A stretch of DNA of 64,000 bases from Croceicoccus sediminis (GTDB lineage: Bacteria; Pseudomonadota; Alphaproteobacteria; Sphingomonadales; Sphingomonadaceae), in NCBI RefSeq assembly GCF_007570835.1, contig NZ_SUNC01000003.1, positions 372,001 to 436,000 of the forward strand, read 5' to 3'. Shown piece after piece: positions 16,099-24,188 of the stretch; positions within the stretch are counted from its first letter, which is position 1; each line of letters begins with the position of its first letter. Under the pieces are notes generated by a model that was not told the DNA's origin, did not search any database, and was given only the letters and a program-made list of their open reading frames with translations. The position numbers were made by a program, and so were the translations under genes.

Positions 16099-16833
16099 TC
16101 AGAAGCTTGCCGAGAGGCTCGCGACGATTGCATCGTCGGTGAGGTGCTTGATGCTCGGGCCCTGCGTGTCGACGTAGGACAGGCCGAGATCGACGCCCAT
16201 CACGCCAACCGAAGCGCCGAGCGACCAGTCGAAGCTGGTGCCGTCGCCCTGGGTGGCCAGGATGCCGTCGGTGTAGCCGAGGTGAGCGACGAACGAGACC
16301 GGGGTTTCGGGGATGCCGAAGCCGACGTCGCCGTAGAGGTACAGGTTGTCTTCGTCACCGAGCGACGACTGTTCCCAGGCGTAAGCGACACCGACGGTCA
16401 CTTCGGCCGGGCCGACAGCGCCGGTCACCGAGGCGTAGGGTTCCCAGTAGTCGCAATTGCAGCCGAAGTCGCCGTCTGCATCGGGGTACAGGTAAACGAG
16501 CATGCCGACGTCGACCGAAAGCGATTCGTTGAGCGCGCCGCTCCAACCGCCGTAGATGTCGAGCTCGGTGCTGCCGTAGACCGAACCGGTTTCGTCAAGC
16601 GACGAAGCCCAGGTGCCGACATAGAAGCCGCTCGAGTGAGCGACGTCGACGCCGCCCTGGATGGCGAAGTCGCCGCCCGAGAGCGAGACGCCGCGGAAGC
16701 GGTAGTCGCTGACGAGTGCAACGTTGGCCGAAACGGAAAGGTCGCTCTCGTCCTGGGCCATCGCCGGAGCGGCGGTCAGTGCGGTACCAGCAAGAACGGT
16801 GGCAGCGAAGATGCTGCGGAAAGAAACGGTCAT
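16099..16833 (-). CDS. TorF-family putative outer-membrane porin (TIGR02001-like)
   Basis: The 244-residue product has a clear signal peptide (TVSFRSIFAATVLAGTALTA, cleavage after APAMA). The mature part is beta-strand rich, starting with SVSANVALVSDYRFRGVSLSG, the hallmark opening of the TIGR02001/TorF proteins, and ends in SLSASF with a terminal Phe. The family is thought to form small outer-membrane barrels; substrate is unknown. A short loop GCNCDY adds two close cysteines. The start is set by AGGGAT 8 nt upstream of the ATG. The long upstream region carries a TGC-rich near-palindrome (16939-16955). Monocistronic with its own terminator. Confidence 0.85.
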   Translation of the reverse strand: MTVSFRSIFAATVLAGTALTAAPAMAQDESDLSVSANVALVSDYRFRGVSLSGGDFAIQGGVDVAHSSGFYVGTWASSLDETGSVYGSTELDIYGGWSGALNESLSVDVGMLVYLYPDADGDFGCNCDYWEPYASVTGAVGPAEVTVGVAYAWEQSSLGDEDNLYLYGDVGFGIPETPVSFVAHLGYTDGILATQGDGTSFDWSLGASVGVMGVDLGLSYVDTQGPSIKHLTDDAIVASLSASF

Positions 16834-16938
16834 AAAATATCCCTCATTGTTTCCAAGGACCCTCTCCCCTTGAAATACTCCTGCCCGGACATCGTAAGTT
16901 GCGTGCCCATGTGCAGGTGCGTAATAAAAATGCTTGGG

Positions 16939-16955
16939 TCTGCTGCACTGCACAA
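16939..16955 (-). promoter_or_regulatory. TGC-rich near-palindrome upstream of the porin gene
   Basis: On the minus strand the site reads TTGTGCAGTGCAGCAGA, about 110 nt before the porin start. It matches a site at 53058-53074 in 14 of 17 positions. Both contain GTGC-N3-GCAG, close to the CTGC-N3-GCAG pattern I recall for PhaR-type regulators of polyhydroxybutyrate genes. Operator function is inferred. Confidence 0.35.
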
Positions 16956-17123
16956 GTCCAATCTGCGCATCGCGCGAATTCAAATGAATTTGTGTTGATT
17001 TTCTGCAACGGTGGCGTTGCCGCACCGCAACCACCGCGACATGATCCGGGGGCGGAATCTTGAGATAGGGCCCTCGAAGCCATAAATGGCAGTTCTCCCG
17101 GCCCTGGAAGTGATTTGCATCAA

Positions 17124-17912
17124 GTGTTGAAAACGATTGGCAACCTGCTTGGAAAGAAGCGTTCGCATCGCGGCGCCGATGCGCGTGGGCCATCGCTTCC
17201 CGAAGGTCGCCGCATTTATGCGATCGGCGATATTCACGGCCGCCTCGACCTTTTCGAACAGATGATCGCGCGAATCGAGACCGACGACCGTGAACGCCGC
17301 GATGCCGATACGCTCGTGATCCTGCTTGGCGATCTGGTCGATCGCGGGCCGGACAGCGCAGGCGTGATCGCCGCCGCGCGCGATTGGCAGCAAAAACGCG
17401 CGGTTCGCGTTTTGACCGGCAATCACGAGGAAATGTTCCTCCGCTCGCTCCACGATGAAGCCGCGCTGCGCCAGTTCCTGCGCTTTGGCGGCAGGGAAAC
17501 GGTGATGAGCTTCGGACTGACGCCCGAGGAATATCGCACGTTGTCCCACGCGGACGTCATGAAGCAGATCGAACGTATCGTGCCAGCCGACGTGATCGAA
17601 TGGCTGGAATCGGCAGAGGACATCATCGTCGAAGGCGACTACGTCTTTGCCCACGCGGGCATCGACCCGGCCAGTCCGGTCGACGACCAGTCGCCGTCGG
17701 CGCTTCGCTGGATCCGCGAACCTTTCCTAAGCCACGACGAAGCAATGGACGTCTGCGTCGTCCACGGCCACACCATCCGCGACGAGGTCGAGATCCGCCG
17801 CGTCGGCGGCTGGCCCAACCGCATCGGCATCGACACCGGCGCCTTCCGCACGGGACGATTGACCGCCCTTGGCTTGCAGGGGAGTGAGCGGTGGGTCATG
17901 GAAGCGTCGTAA
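17124..17912 (+). CDS. PP2A-like metallophosphoesterase (serine/threonine phosphatase family)
   Basis: The 262-residue protein carries the calcineurin-type signatures in order: GDIHGR, GDLVDRGPDS and GNHE, followed by the later metal-binding His segments VFAHAG and VVHGHT. These make a dinuclear metal site for phosphoester hydrolysis; bacterial relatives act as protein phosphatases or as nucleotide or cell-wall precursor hydrolases. No membrane segment is seen. No ATG fits. A GTG at 17124 gives MLKTIGNLLGKK, the usual kind of N-terminus; a TTG at 17115 is the alternative, and spacing to the GGAAG box (17106) does not settle it. It lies just upstream of ugd but has separate spacing. The biological substrate is unknown. 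Confidence 0.85.
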   Translation: MLKTIGNLLGKKRSHRGADARGPSLPEGRRIYAIGDIHGRLDLFEQMIARIETDDRERRDADTLVILLGDLVDRGPDSAGVIAAARDWQQKRAVRVLTGNHEEMFLRSLHDEAALRQFLRFGGRETVMSFGLTPEEYRTLSHADVMKQIERIVPADVIEWLESAEDIIVEGDYVFAHAGIDPASPVDDQSPSALRWIREPFLSHDEAMDVCVVHGHTIRDEVEIRRVGGWPNRIGIDTGAFRTGRLTALGLQGSERWVMEAS

Positions 17913-17999
17913 ACCTGATCTAATCGGCCGCCACCGGGCGCAAACAAACCGTGTCGCAGCATCCTGGCGGCCACAGAAATCCTTTAAGGAGGGAATTGC

Positions 18000-19310
18000 A
18001 TGAAAATCGCGATGGTGGGCTCTGGCTATGTCGGCCTCGTGTCCGGCGCGTGTTTCGCCGATTTCGGTCACGACGTCGTATGCGTCGACAATGATCCGAA
18101 GAAGATCGAAGCGCTCGAAAAAGGCGTGATGCCGATCTACGAGCCCGGCCTTGCCGATCTCGTCACGACCAACGTGCGTGGTGGCAGGCTGTCGTTCTCC
18201 AACGATCTCGGCTCCGCCATCGAAGGCGCGCAGGCGATCTTCATCGCCGTCGGCACTCCCAGCCGCCGCGGCGACGGCCATGCCGACCTGACCTACGTTC
18301 ACCAGGTCGCGCGGGAGATCGCAGAGAAACTGTCCGGCCCTGCAGTGATCGTCACCAAGTCGACCGTCCCCGTCGGCACCGGCGACGAAGTCGAGCGCAT
18401 CCTGGCGGAAAGCGGCACGCCGCACAGGTTCGCGGTGGTTTCCAATCCCGAATTTTTGCGCGAAGGCGCGGCCATCGGCGATTTCAAGCGCCCCGACCGC
18501 ATCGTTATCGGCGCCGAGGACGATTTCGGCTGCGACGTGATGAGCGAGGTCTATCGCCCGCTGTTCCTGAACCGCGCGCCGATCCTGTTCACCGGCCGCC
18601 GGACCAGCGAGCTGATCAAGTATGCCGGCAACGCGTTCCTTGCCACCAAGATCACTTTCATCAACGAGATGGCCGACCTTTGCGAAAAAGTCGGTGCCAA
18701 CGTTCAGGACGTGGCGCGCGGCATCGGGCTCGACAACCGCATCGGCGCTAAGTTCCTGCACGCAGGGCCCGGCTATGGCGGTTCGTGCTTCCCCAAGGAT
18801 ACGCTGGCCTTGCTGAAGACGGCGGAGGACTTCGACAGCCCGGTCCGCATCGTCGAGGCGGTGGTGAAAGTGAACGAGGCCCGCAAGCGCGCGATGGGCC
18901 GCAAGGTGATCGAGGCGCTGGGCGGATCGGCCGAAGCACGCGGCAAGAAAGTCGCCATGCTGGGCCTGACGTTCAAGCCGAACACCGACGACATGCGCGA
19001 TTCGCCCGCCATCGCGGTGGCGCAGGCGCTGGACGATGCCGGTGCGGTGGTGACGGCCTATGACCCCGAAGGCATGGAGCTGGCCAAGCCGCTGATGCCG
19101 TGGGTCGAGATGAAGGCCAATTCCTACGAGGCGATCGACGGGGCAGATGCCATCGTCATCGTGACCGAATGGGACGCTTTCCGCGCGCTCGACCTCGACC
19201 GGGTGAAGTCGATCGCGAGCACTCCGCTGATGGTGGACCTGCGCAATGTCTATGACCCTGCGGACATGGCCGAAAAGGGCTTTACCTATATCGGCGTGGG
19301 CCGCGGCTGA
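18000..19310 (+). CDS. ugd: UDP-glucose 6-dehydrogenase
   Basis: The 436-residue cytosolic enzyme oxidises UDP-glucose twice with NAD+ to UDP-glucuronate, a precursor for capsule, exopolysaccharide and sphingomonad glycosphingolipids. It starts with the Rossmann motif MKIAMVGSGYVGLVSGACFA. The catalytic cysteine is near residue 262 in GPGYGGSCFPKD, and the NAD-domain and linker segments EFLREG, FINEMADLCE and LTFKPNTDDMRDSP are present. A strong AAGGAGGG box precedes the ATG. It converges on rnpB, whose 3' end lies 15 nt away. PgmG at 53.3 kb could supply its upstream sugar phosphate. Confidence 0.97.
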   Translation: MKIAMVGSGYVGLVSGACFADFGHDVVCVDNDPKKIEALEKGVMPIYEPGLADLVTTNVRGGRLSFSNDLGSAIEGAQAIFIAVGTPSRRGDGHADLTYVHQVAREIAEKLSGPAVIVTKSTVPVGTGDEVERILAESGTPHRFAVVSNPEFLREGAAIGDFKRPDRIVIGAEDDFGCDVMSEVYRPLFLNRAPILFTGRRTSELIKYAGNAFLATKITFINEMADLCEKVGANVQDVARGIGLDNRIGAKFLHAGPGYGGSCFPKDTLALLKTAEDFDSPVRIVEAVVKVNEARKRAMGRKVIEALGGSAEARGKKVAMLGLTFKPNTDDMRDSPAIAVAQALDDAGAVVTAYDPEGMELAKPLMPWVEMKANSYEAIDGADAIVIVTEWDAFRALDLDRVKSIASTPLMVDLRNVYDPADMAEKGFTYIGVGRG

Positions 19311-19324
19311 ACCTGAAGGGGATA

Positions 19325-19772
19325 ATCGCACCGAGGGGCCTGTAAGCCGGGTTCTGTGACGTGGACGGTATGCCATTACGGCACCGTATCCCCGCCGGCA
19401 GCCATTCCTCTTGGCCCTGCGTTGCCGCAGGGCTCCAGCAGCCAACCCGGACGATCACGGGGCGAAACACCCCTGCCCTGCACCCATCACCCTAAGGTTC
19501 CAGGTCGGGCGCGCCGTCCCTATTCGGCCTTGCTCCGGGTGGGGTTTGCCATGCGGCTTCCGTTGCCGGTCGCCCGGTGCGCTTTTACCGCACCCTTTCA
19601 CCCTTGCCTGTGCCCCGAAAGGCCATCGGCGGTTTGCTCTCTGTGGCACTGTCCCTTGACGGTCCGAAGACCGCCCGGCGGGCGTTACCCGCCACCCTTG
19701 TTTCGTGGAGCCCGGACTTTCCTCGGCACCCCCGTGGGAGGATGACGCGGCTGCCCGGCCCCCCGGTGCGAT
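19325..19772 (-). ncRNA. rnpB: RNase P RNA, bacterial type A
   Basis: Read on the minus strand the RNA contains the conserved P4 5' segment GAGGAAAGTCCGGGCTCC near its 5' end and ACAGAACCCGGCTTACAG near its 3' end. The ends pair to form P1: ATCGCACCG plus GGGGCC at the 5' end with GGCCCC plus CGGTGCGAT at the 3' end, which fixes the boundaries to within a few bases. Length is about 448 nt. RNase P RNA is the ribozyme that matures tRNA 5' ends. The 5' end lies only 3 nt past the stop of the amidase gene, so its promoter must sit inside that gene or it depends on read-through. Confidence 0.95.
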
Positions 19773-19775
19773 GTG

Positions 19776-20504
19776 CTATCTAGCGAGCCCGCGGTCGCGT
19801 TCCAAGAGCAATCCGAAAAGGATCGCGCGAACTTCGCCGTCGACCTCGCCATCGATGCGTACGGGGCGGAAGCGGCGCTGGAACGCCTTCACCGCCGCTT
19901 TCCCGTCGGCGATGTCGTATCCGAAGCGTTCGAGCGCCAGGTAGAACGAACCGTCGTTGTCGAACGGATCGCCCAGTTCCAGCTTTTCCGGACGGGCCAG
20001 CGCCAGCCGAAGTTCGGCCAGCCTTTCCCAATCGAACTTCTCGCCCGGATCGTCCTTGCGCTGGGGCGCGACGTCGGAATGGCCGACGACGTTGGCGCGC
20101 GGGATGTCGTGCCGCTTCACGATATCGTTGAGGAGCCGCAGGAGCACCTGCATCTGTTCTTCGGGAAAATCCTGATACCCGTGGGTGTGGCCCGGATTGT
20201 CGAGTTCGATGCCGATGCTGGCCGAATTCACGTCGGTATGCCCGCGCCAGTAGGACCGGCCCGCGTGCCAGGCGCGTTTCTCTTCCTCGACCATCTGCAC
20301 GACCTTGCCGTCGCGCGTGATGCAGTAATGCGCGCTGACCTTGCTGTCGGGGTTGCACATCTTGTCAATGGCTTCGCGCACGTCGGGCATGTCGGTATAG
20401 TGCAGCACGACCATCGAGATCGGCAGGGACCGTTCATCGAAATTGGGCGAAGGACAGGCCCAGTCGACGTCGACGCGCGGGCGGAAACGCCGCCGATCAG
20501 GCAT
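19776..20504 (-). CDS. N-acetylmuramoyl-L-alanine amidase, AmpD-like (Amidase_2 plus peptidoglycan-binding domain)
   Basis: The 242-residue enzyme belongs to the zinc amidase_2 family that cleaves N-acetylmuramic acid from the peptide stem. Zinc ligands can be placed in MVVLHYTDM and VVGHSDVAPQRKDDPG; WHAGRSYW and NSASIGIELDN are also typical. The last 60 or so residues (FYLALERFGYDIADGKAAVKAF) look like a PG_binding_1 domain. No signal peptide is visible, as in AmpD/AmiD-type cytosolic recycling enzymes, although secretion cannot be ruled out. Its ATG overlaps the chpT stop (ATGCCTGA), so translation is coupled to chpT. The 3' end nearly touches rnpB. Confidence 0.88.
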   Translation of the reverse strand: MPDRRRFRPRVDVDWACPSPNFDERSLPISMVVLHYTDMPDVREAIDKMCNPDSKVSAHYCITRDGKVVQMVEEEKRAWHAGRSYWRGHTDVNSASIGIELDNPGHTHGYQDFPEEQMQVLLRLLNDIVKRHDIPRANVVGHSDVAPQRKDDPGEKFDWERLAELRLALARPEKLELGDPFDNDGSFYLALERFGYDIADGKAAVKAFQRRFRPVRIDGEVDGEVRAILFGLLLERDRGLAR

Positions 20505-21135
20505 GGGGCAATATCGCGCCGAGGACGAGGGCATTGTCGCTTTTCGCGTGCTGCACCCCGCCGCCGCAATCGGCCGCGACCAGCCGAACCAGTTCGGCGG
20601 GCGCGGTATGCGCGTTCAGTTCATCCATGGCCACGTCCCCGTCCAGCGCCTTGCCGACTTCCGCATCGAAGGCGATCCTCATGCCTTCGGAGCGGATGGC
20701 GATTTCATGCGCGGTGCCACTGTCCTCGACCGCGATGGTCACCGTGCCGCCACGCGGCAGCGATTCGATCGCCAGCAACGCGAAATTGAGCAGGACCTTC
20801 ACCGCCGCCTTGGGCAGCCCTTCGACGCCGATCGTCCATTGCACCTCGATGTCGCGGCCTTCGGCGGCCAGCGCGTCGACCAGTTCGGTAAGGTCCGTGA
20901 TGGGAAGCTGGGCATCGAAACCGCCTGCGGCACCGAAGGCCAGGCGGAAGAACCGCAGCTTCGTCGCGGTGCGCCGCGCACCTTGGGCCAGAAGGTCGAT
21001 ACACTGTTCGCGCATCGCCGGATCGGTTTCGTCGGCCAGCAGCTCGATCCCGTTCGACATGCCGCCCACGGGCGACAGCAGATCGTGGCAAAGGCGCGAA
21101 CACATCAGGTTGGCCAGCTGGACCGGATCGCTCAT
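20497..21135 (-). CDS. chpT: Histidine phosphotransferase ChpT
   Basis: The 212-residue cytosolic protein is the phosphotransfer hub of the alphaproteobacterial cell-cycle relay, passing phosphate from CckA to CtrA and CpdR. The N-terminus holds the phospho-accepting His in a kinase-like helix (SRLCHDLLSPVGGMSNGIELL). The C-terminal half is a degenerate ATPase-like fold (VLLNFALLAIESLPRGGTVTI) that lacks ATP-binding G-boxes, as known for ChpT. GGAGG lies 8 nt before the ATG. It leads a two-gene unit with the AmpD-like amidase. ChpT supports placing the organism in the Alphaproteobacteria. Confidence 0.92.
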   Translation of the reverse strand: MSDPVQLANLMCSRLCHDLLSPVGGMSNGIELLADETDPAMREQCIDLLAQGARRTATKLRFFRLAFGAAGGFDAQLPITDLTELVDALAAEGRDIEVQWTIGVEGLPKAAVKVLLNFALLAIESLPRGGTVTIAVEDSGTAHEIAIRSEGMRIAFDAEVGKALDGDVAMDELNAHTAPAELVRLVAADCGGGVQHAKSDNALVLGAILPHA

Positions 21136-21338
21136 CGCCCGATCCCTCCGGCAACGGTTGGGCCCTGCACGTGCGACGCGGCGGATCGTATCGTTGTCAT
21201 CATCATCTGGCGACCTTCCATAGCGCCGCCTTGCAGGCTAGGAAAGCCGGGTAAGGAAAGGCTTTTACACGGCCATAACCATACAGGTTCCAGTATCGCA
21301 AATAACGGGTGGTAATTCGTTCGGGAAAGGGGTTTTCC

Positions 21339-21749
21339 ATGCGCCTTGCGACAACACTGGCCGCCACGGCGGCATTCCTGCTGTCGGGATGCGGCGATAC
21401 CGAACAGGCCGAGGGCGAGCGGCTGGACCGGATGAACCTGACCCCGGAACAACGCGAAGTGGCGCAGGCCTTCATCATCGGCATGAAGAAGGATACCGGC
21501 CTGCCGATCCTGCGCGGGCGCGATTACGGCTTTGCCGGATGCTATGCCAAGCGCGTGCAGATGCCCGTGAACCTGAAGCGCGCGCACATTGCCTACCTTT
21601 CCGACTTTGCGCAGGCGGACAAGGATTATTACGCCTTCTTCGCGCGGATGAACGTCGATGAACAATCGGCGTGGGACCTGTTCCAGCGGTACGAGGCCGC
21701 CGAGGAACAATGTTCCGCCGGGGCCATGATGAAGCAGCTTTTGGACTGA
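21339..21749 (+). CDS. Small lipoprotein of unknown function
   Basis: The 136-residue protein begins MRLATTLAATAAFLLSGC, a lipoprotein signal peptide with lipobox LSGC. The mature part is helical and charged (EGERLDRMNLTPEQREVAQAF), with two further cysteines (YGFAGCYAK and AAEEQCSAG) that could form a disulfide in the periplasm. No known domain is recognised. A GAAAGGGG box sits about 8 nt before the ATG. It is divergent from chpT with about 200 nt between the starts and is transcribed towards the BON-domain gene, 240 nt away. Confidence 0.7.
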   Translation: MRLATTLAATAAFLLSGCGDTEQAEGERLDRMNLTPEQREVAQAFIIGMKKDTGLPILRGRDYGFAGCYAKRVQMPVNLKRAHIAYLSDFAQADKDYYAFFARMNVDEQSAWDLFQRYEAAEEQCSAGAMMKQLLD

Positions 21750-21861
21750 GCGTTCGGCAAGCGGTGCCCTGCTTGCGCCGAACCGAAAGTTTCCAATTTA
21801 TATCAGATAGTTGCGCCGCGTTTGCAACGCGACGAACCGACGCTGCGACGCGCCCGGACGG

Positions 21862-21886
21862 GGACCGTATCGCCAGTCCGTCCGTT
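21862..21886 (+). promoter_or_regulatory. Candidate EcfG-type promoter of the BON-domain gene
   Basis: GGACC, a 16-nt spacer and CGTT match the general-stress promoter consensus of alphaproteobacteria with one difference in the -35 box (GGAAC expected). It would give a leader of about 95 nt. BON-domain proteins are often stress-induced, which fits, but the match is short. Confidence 0.3.
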
Positions 21887-21987
21887 GATTGGATGTAACC
21901 GCCCCGCAGGGGGCAAACAGGATGCGGCACACGCTGTCTGCTGCATCTCACGAAGTTTCGAAAGGCAGCTTTCGAGGAGAACCAATC

Positions 21988-22785
21988 ATGGCACAACGTT
22001 ATGAACGTCGCCCGCAATACAACGAATACGAAACCCGTCAGGCAGAGCAGTTCGACGAACGCTCGATGAGCCAGGCAGGCGAAACCGCCACGTACGAACG
22101 CGAAAATTCGCGCGGACAGTATGGCGATTTCGACTACCGCGATGAACGCCGCAGCCCGGAAATGAGCCGCCAGCGCAGCCGTGACGACTACCGTGGTGAG
22201 AGCCGCGCATTCGACGACCAGACCGTCGGCTACACCGGTGACAGGTATCGCAACCGCGGATCGGAATATGGCCGCTTTACCGGCGAAAGCTATGGCGGAC
22301 GCGACTACGCCTATTCCACCGATCCCTATTACGCCTACGGCTCGACCATGGGCTATCCGGGTGCCGCCGCCGGCTCCGGTTATGGCCGCGACTATCGTGA
22401 ACACGGTTATGGCAACGATCGCGGATTCTTCGAAAAGGCCGGTGACGAGATCGCAAGCTGGTTCGGCGACGACGATGCGGCCCGCCGCCGCGAAATGGAT
22501 CACCGGGGCGTAGGCCCGCAGGGGTACAGCCGCTCTGACGAGCGTATTCTGGAAGACGTCTGCGACCATCTGACCGAAGACCGCTACGTCGATGCAAGCG
22601 ACATCACCGTGACGGTCAAGGATCGCGAGGTTACGCTTGACGGTACGGTCCAGAACAAGGGCGCCAAGCGCCGTGCAGAAGACCGTGCAGACTATGTGAC
22701 CGGTGTAAACCACGTGCAGAACAACCTGCGCGTATCCAGCCGGACCACTTACGAAACGACTCCGCGACAGGAGACGACCTCGTAA
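21988..22785 (+). CDS. BON-domain protein with Arg/Tyr/Glu-rich N-terminus
   Basis: Residues 1 to about 180 of this 265-residue protein are low-complexity, dominated by Arg, Tyr, Glu, Asp, Gly and Ser (for example YERRPQYNEYETRQAEQFDE), ending in a helix FFEKAGDEIASWFGDDDA. The C-terminal 75 residues form a BON domain (ITVTVKDREVTLDGTVQNKG, then DYVTGVNHVQNNL). BON domains bind phospholipid or membrane surfaces in osmotic-stress proteins such as OsmY. No signal peptide is seen, so it may stay in the cytosol. GAGGAGA precedes the ATG. A possible EcfG promoter lies upstream and a terminator follows. A stress role is inferred. Confidence 0.85.
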   Translation: MAQRYERRPQYNEYETRQAEQFDERSMSQAGETATYERENSRGQYGDFDYRDERRSPEMSRQRSRDDYRGESRAFDDQTVGYTGDRYRNRGSEYGRFTGESYGGRDYAYSTDPYYAYGSTMGYPGAAAGSGYGRDYREHGYGNDRGFFEKAGDEIASWFGDDDAARRREMDHRGVGPQGYSRSDERILEDVCDHLTEDRYVDASDITVTVKDREVTLDGTVQNKGAKRRAEDRADYVTGVNHVQNNLRVSSRTTYETTPRQETTS

Positions 22786-22807
22786 GAAGGCTCGAAATTA
22801 TTGAACG

Positions 22808-22838
22808 AGAAGAGGTCCCGTCCGGGGCCTCTTTTCTT
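22808..22838. terminator. Terminator after the BON-domain gene
   Basis: AAGAGGTCCC pairs with GGGGCCTCTT around loop GTCC, then TTCTT follows. It sits between the convergent BON and JAMM genes and may serve both. Confidence 0.85.
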
Positions 22839-23217
22839 ATGGGCAAAGCGCGGCAAAGCCATCGGGCCTGTCCCGCCACCAGCTTACGCGCCCATCCGCC
22901 GCGATCGCCCAGATCCGACCGTCACCCGCGGCCATCGCGCAGTCTGTAGCCGACGGCTCGGCCAGGCCCGTGGGGTGCGAATGGTAATAGCCCACCACTT
23001 GCGCCCCGCCCGCTCGCGCCGCCTTGTGCGCGCCGATCAGGGCGGCGGGATCGATCTCGAAATGGCGGGAGGGATCGGGATGGACGTTCGTGGCGGGCAA
23101 GGCTCGTTCGACGCAGCCGTCATGGCCCAGCAAGATGCCGCAGCATTCATGCGGGTGCGCGCTGGCTGCTTGGGCCAGAATAAGGTCGATCACCTCGCTT
23201 GCCACTTCGATGTCCAT
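22837..23217 (-). CDS. JAMM/MPN-type metalloprotease (Mov34/M67 family)
   Basis: The 126-residue protein shows the JAMM zinc motif: Glu in HECCGILLG, then HSHPTGLAEPSATD (HxHPxnSxxD type). Small bacterial JAMM proteins of this size remove C-terminal residues from ubiquitin-like sulfur carriers such as ThiS or MoaD/CysO; the partner is not in the window. The ATG at 23217 is preferred to a GTG one codon upstream. No Shine-Dalgarno sequence is visible and the start lies only 17 nt from the start of rluD on the other strand, so its promoter must lie within rluD or the mRNA is leaderless. Confidence 0.87.
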   Translation of the reverse strand: MDIEVASEVIDLILAQAASAHPHECCGILLGHDGCVERALPATNVHPDPSRHFEIDPAALIGAHKAARAGGAQVVGYYHSHPTGLAEPSATDCAMAAGDGRIWAIAADGRVSWWRDRPDGFAALCP

Positions 23218-23234
23218 CACCCATCTAGCTAGCC

Positions 23235-24188
23235 ATGGGGGACGGCAATGTCATTCGCGGCGTTATCGAAGGCGGTGGGCAGCGGCTCGACAAGGCGCTG
23301 GCCGACCTGACCGACCTTTCGCGCGAACGGGTAAAGGCGCTGATCGGCGAAGGGCGTGTAACCATCGGCGGCGTGCCTGCGAAAAGCACTTCGATGAAGC
23401 CTGCCGCCGGAACCCTTTTTGCCATCGAAGTGCCCGAAGCCGCCCCGGCAGAGGCGGTGCCGCAGGACATTCCCCTGAACGTCGTTCACGAGGACGACGA
23501 CCTGATCGTCATCGACAAGCCGGCGGGCATGGTCGTGCACCCCGCCGCCGGTAATCCCGACGGGACGCTGGTAAACGCCCTGCTGCACCACTGCGCGGGG
23601 CGACTCTCGGGCATCGGCGGTGTCGCCCGCCCCGGCATCGTGCACCGCATCGACAAGGATACCTCGGGCCTGCTGGTCGTCGCGAAGAGCGATGCGGCGC
23701 ACGAAGGGCTGGCGCGGCAATTTGCCGAACACTCGCTGGAACGGGCCTACAAGGCCGTGGTGAAAGGGCATCCCATGCCCTCTTCGGGCACGATTGCCGG
23801 CATGATCGGACGCAGCGACCGCGACCGCAAGAAGATGGCCGTGCTGGACGATGATTCCAGCCGCGGCAAACATGCCGTCACGCACTATTCCACGCTGTCG
23901 CGACTCGACGGTTCCGCGCTGGCCGAATGCAGGCTGGAAACGGGCAGAACCCACCAGATCCGCGTTCACATGGCGTCAATTGGTCATGCGCTATTAGGGG
24001 ACCCTGTCTATGGACGACCCGATTCGCGCCTCAGACCGCTGCTTCAGCGGCTTTCGTTCACCCGCCAGGCCCTTCATGCGGCCGTTCTCGGCTTCATCCA
24101 TCCCGTCACTGGCGATCGATTGCATTTTTCCAGCGAGATTCCGCATGACATGCGGGAACTGATCGACGCTCTCGGTTTTAGAGATTGA
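23235..24188 (+). CDS. rluD: RluA/RluD-family pseudouridine synthase
   Basis: The 317-residue enzyme isomerises uridines in 23S rRNA (helix 69 for RluD). An N-terminal S4 RNA-binding domain (RLDKALADLTDLSRERVKALI) is followed by the catalytic domain with HRIDKDTSGLLVVAKS, which holds the catalytic Asp, and the late RLETGRTHQIRVH motif. Its length and the EDDDLIVIDKPAGMVVHP segment are typical. It is divergent from the JAMM gene with almost no intergenic space, and rpoH follows 121 nt after its stop. RluD is favoured over RluC by the overall layout, but this is not certain. Confidence 0.9.
   Translation: MGDGNVIRGVIEGGGQRLDKALADLTDLSRERVKALIGEGRVTIGGVPAKSTSMKPAAGTLFAIEVPEAAPAEAVPQDIPLNVVHEDDDLIVIDKPAGMVVHPAAGNPDGTLVNALLHHCAGRLSGIGGVARPGIVHRIDKDTSGLLVVAKSDAAHEGLARQFAEHSLERAYKAVVKGHPMPSSGTIAGMIGRSDRDRKKMAVLDDDSSRGKHAVTHYSTLSRLDGSALAECRLETGRTHQIRVHMASIGHALLGDPVYGRPDSRLRPLLQRLSFTRQALHAAVLGFIHPVTGDRLHFSSEIPHDMRELIDALGFRD

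Noticed and set aside
17727-19445. A 572-codon minus-strand open frame across ugd
   Set aside because: It is antisense to ugd and runs into the metallophosphoesterase and rnpB; no family features.
19356-19745. Open frames within the RNase P RNA region
   Set aside because: The region carries the conserved RNase P RNA segments and a pairing P1 helix, so these frames are not genes.
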